From NCBI GenBank assembly GCA_028684345.1, contig JAQUGB010000038.1, forward strand, positions 2,736-11,480: a stretch of DNA of 8,745 bases. The letters are read 5' to 3'. Position 1 is the stretch's first letter; each line of letters begins with the position of its first letter. The DNA is from Tepidiphilus sp. GTDB lineage: Bacteria > Pseudomonadota > Gammaproteobacteria > Burkholderiales > Rhodocyclaceae. The notes beneath the pieces are model-generated. The model did not search any database and had not been told where the DNA came from. It saw only the letters and a list, made by a program, of their open reading frames with translations. Shown in pieces: positions 7,142 to 8,745 of the stretch. Both the position numbers and the translations under genes were made by a program.

Positions 7142-8745
7142 TCAGGCACGGAAGCGCTGCAGCAGCGCGGCGAGCGTCTGCGTGAGCCGGTCGAGCTCAC
7201 CGGCCGCGTCCCGGCCTTGGCGCGCGAGCTCGGCTAGCGTCTCGGCGGTGCCGGCGACCTTGGCTACTTCCTGGGCGATCTGGCGGTTGACGCCGGCCTG
7301 CTCGTGCACGCCGTCGCGGATGGCGCGGGCCTGCTCGCCGATGTCGTCCATGGTGCGCTCGATGGCGTCGATCGCTTCCAGGGCTTCGTGCGCAGAGGCC
7401 AGCGTCTCCTGGATGGATTCCTCTCCTTGGGCCATGTCTGCCGCCATCTGCGTGACGCGAGTCTCGACGCGATGGATCGTACCGCCGATTTCGCCGGTGG
7501 CCTGCGCCGTGCGCTCGGAGAGCTTGCGCACTTCGTCGGCGACCACGGCAAAGCCACGGCCGTGTTCGCCGGCCCGGGCGGCTTCGATGGCGGCATTCAA
7601 GGCGAGCAGGTTGGTCTGCTCGGCCACTTCGCGAATGAGCTCGACCACGTGGCGAACCGACCTCATCTCGCCGTCGATGAGGCGTGCGTCCTCGGCGAGC
7701 GCATCGAGCCGCTGTGCGAGCGCTTCGGCCTTGTGGGTATGGGCGCGTACGCGCCCGGCCGCCGCCCGGCTGTGTTCGATGCCTTGGGCAACGCGCTCGG
7801 CCGCCTGCTGGGCATCGGTGGCGGTCTGATCCATGGCCGTGGAGAGCTCTTCGATGCCGGCGGCCATCTCCTGGGCGGATTCGGCCTGGTGGGCCGCCGT
7901 GCCGGCGGTGTGGCTGGCGCGTTCGCGTTCGGCGGCGACCGAGGCTTCCAGTTGCTGGGCCGCCTGGGCGAGCGTGGACACGAAACCGCGTAGCTGGGTG
8001 CGCATTTCTTTGAGAGCGGCGGCCAGCGAGCCGATCTCGTCGCGCCCGGCGTCGTCGAGCTCGTGGCGCAGGTCGAGCGCGGCCACGGCGCGGGCAAATT
8101 CGAGGACGGTGCGCATGCCGTGGCGCAGGCGGCGGGTGGAGAGGGTGGCGAGGGCGACGAGCAGCAGCGCTGCTCCTGCGAACAGGGCGGCGATGGCCAG
8201 GCGGTTGCGATCGGATCGCTCGGCGCTGCGTTCGAACGCGGCGCGGGTGCCGTCGCGCTCGAGCGCCATCAGCGCATCGAGCGCGGCGTGGACGTCGCGC
8301 AGCTGGGTCTCGATCTGCCCGATGAGCCCCCGTTGGGCGCGGCCCAGCCCGGCGAGATCGTCGCCATAGAGTTCGATGGTCTGGCGCGCGGTGTCCACCG
8401 CTTGGCGGAAACGGTGGGCGGATTCTTCCAGTTTGGCGAAGGCGGCGCGTTCGTCCTCGCCCATCGCGCGCTGCCCGCAGGTTGCGAGAATGGCGTCGGC
8501 CTGGGTGGCGGTGCGCTCGAGCGCTTGTGGGTCGAAGGAGGAGATTTTCTGGCTCGCGTCGGCGAAGACGCGATAGAGAAAACTCGCCTGCCGCTCGGTG
8601 AGCTGCTTGAGCTGGGCGAGATCGACCAAGGGGGCGACTTGGCCGCTGTAGGCGACACGCATCGTCTCGGTCTGCGCGGCGATGGTGTGATAGGCGAGCG
8701 CGATCACGAGCGAGAAGAGCCCGATCGCGATCGCGACCATCGTCC
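7142..8745 (-). CDS. methyl-accepting chemotaxis protein (N-terminal end at or beyond window edge)
   Basis: Transmembrane chemoreceptor signalling through CheW and CheA. Numbering from ATG 8740 gives 532 residues. TM1 is about 2-21, a helical periplasmic sensor region about 22-180, TM2 about 181-200, HAMP about 201-255 (ending GRDEIGSLAAALKEMR), then a long cytoplasmic coiled-coil signalling domain. The hairpin tip is the highly conserved EQTNLLALNAAIEAARAGE (374-392), followed by GRGFAVVADEVRKLSERT. Methylation-type stretches such as SAQEMAAGIEELS (288-300) are present. The protein ends LLQRFRA with no CheR-docking NWETF-like pentapeptide. ATG 8740 may not be the true start: the frame stays open to the edge (codon ACG before it), and TM1 would begin without the usual basic residues, so a start shortly beyond the window is more likely. 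The periplasmic part is not a recognised ligand-binding fold to me; it could be a four-helix bundle. Ligand unknown. Confidence 0.95.
   Translation of the reverse strand, partial: TMVAIAIGLFSLVIALAYHTIAAQTETMRVAYSGQVAPLVDLAQLKQLTERQASFLYRVFADASQKISSFDPQALERTATQADAILATCGQRAMGEDERAAFAKLEESAHRFRQAVDTARQTIELYGDDLAGLGRAQRGLIGQIETQLRDVHAALDALMALERDGTRAAFERSAERSDRNRLAIAALFAGAALLLVALATLSTRRLRHGMRTVLEFARAVAALDLRHELDDAGRDEIGSLAAALKEMRTQLRGFVSTLAQAAQQLEASVAAERERASHTAGTAAHQAESAQEMAAGIEELSTAMDQTATDAQQAAERVAQGIEHSRAAAGRVRAHTHKAEALAQRLDALAEDARLIDGEMRSVRHVVELIREVAEQTNLLALNAAIEAARAGEHGRGFAVVADEVRKLSERTAQATGEIGGTIHRVETRVTQMAADMAQGEESIQETLASAHEALEAIDAIERTMDDIGEQARAIRDGVHEQAGVNRQIAQEVAKVAGTAETLAELARQGRDAAGELDRLTQTLAALLQRFRA

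Noticed and set aside
6426..7829. A 467-codon open frame on the + strand crossing apaH and the chemoreceptor gene
   Set aside because: It is out of frame with apaH and antisense to the conserved receptor hairpin. Its composition is Gly/Ala/Arg-rich and then Ser/Ala-rich, as expected from frame shadows.
7304..7993. A 229-codon Gly-rich + strand open frame opposite the chemoreceptor
   Set aside because: It is antisense to the invariant signalling hairpin, and its glycine- and leucine-rich composition is produced by the complementary codons.

Overview
The window is a GC-rich, densely coding piece of a Gram-negative chromosome. It carries an inner-membrane RND pump and a TolC-type outer-membrane channel, a Kdo transferase that builds lipopolysaccharide, and an ApaH-type phosphatase. 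This points to Proteobacteria. The protein styles (ApaH starting MATYAIGDVQGC, a short methyltransferase starting MDFEQARFNMVEQQ just before tolC, waaA beside tolC) look most like a betaproteobacterium. That placement is an inference from memory of such proteins, not from a search.

Left part (1-4902, + strand): a likely efflux operon. It begins inside an RND permease gene whose first ~80 codons lie left of the window. After 43 nt comes a small SAM-dependent methyltransferase of the protein-L-isoaspartate methyltransferase (PIMT) fold. Its stop overlaps the start of a tolC-like outer-membrane factor gene by 4 nt (ATGA). Pump and channel could form one export machine with a periplasmic adaptor, which would be encoded to the left. 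The methyltransferase keeps its SAM-binding motifs but lacks the canonical PIMT substrate loop, so its usual annotation is doubtful.

Middle part (4877-7137): waaA (Kdo transferase) lies on the - strand and converges on tolC with a 26-bp overlap of the coding ends. A ~95-bp divergent intergenic region separates waaA from apaH (diadenosine tetraphosphatase) on the + strand, and must hold the start signals of both.

Right part (7142-8745, - strand): a methyl-accepting chemotaxis protein converges on apaH with only 4 nt between the stops. Its extreme N-terminus runs off the right edge.

There are six protein genes, two of them cut by the window edges. I saw no rRNA or tRNA, CRISPR array, insertion sequence, attachment site or clear intrinsic terminator. 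No stretch over 300 bases is without a gene. Overall this is ordinary core-genome content. The most interesting points are the atypical PIMT-like protein inside the efflux operon and the very tight convergent gene ends.
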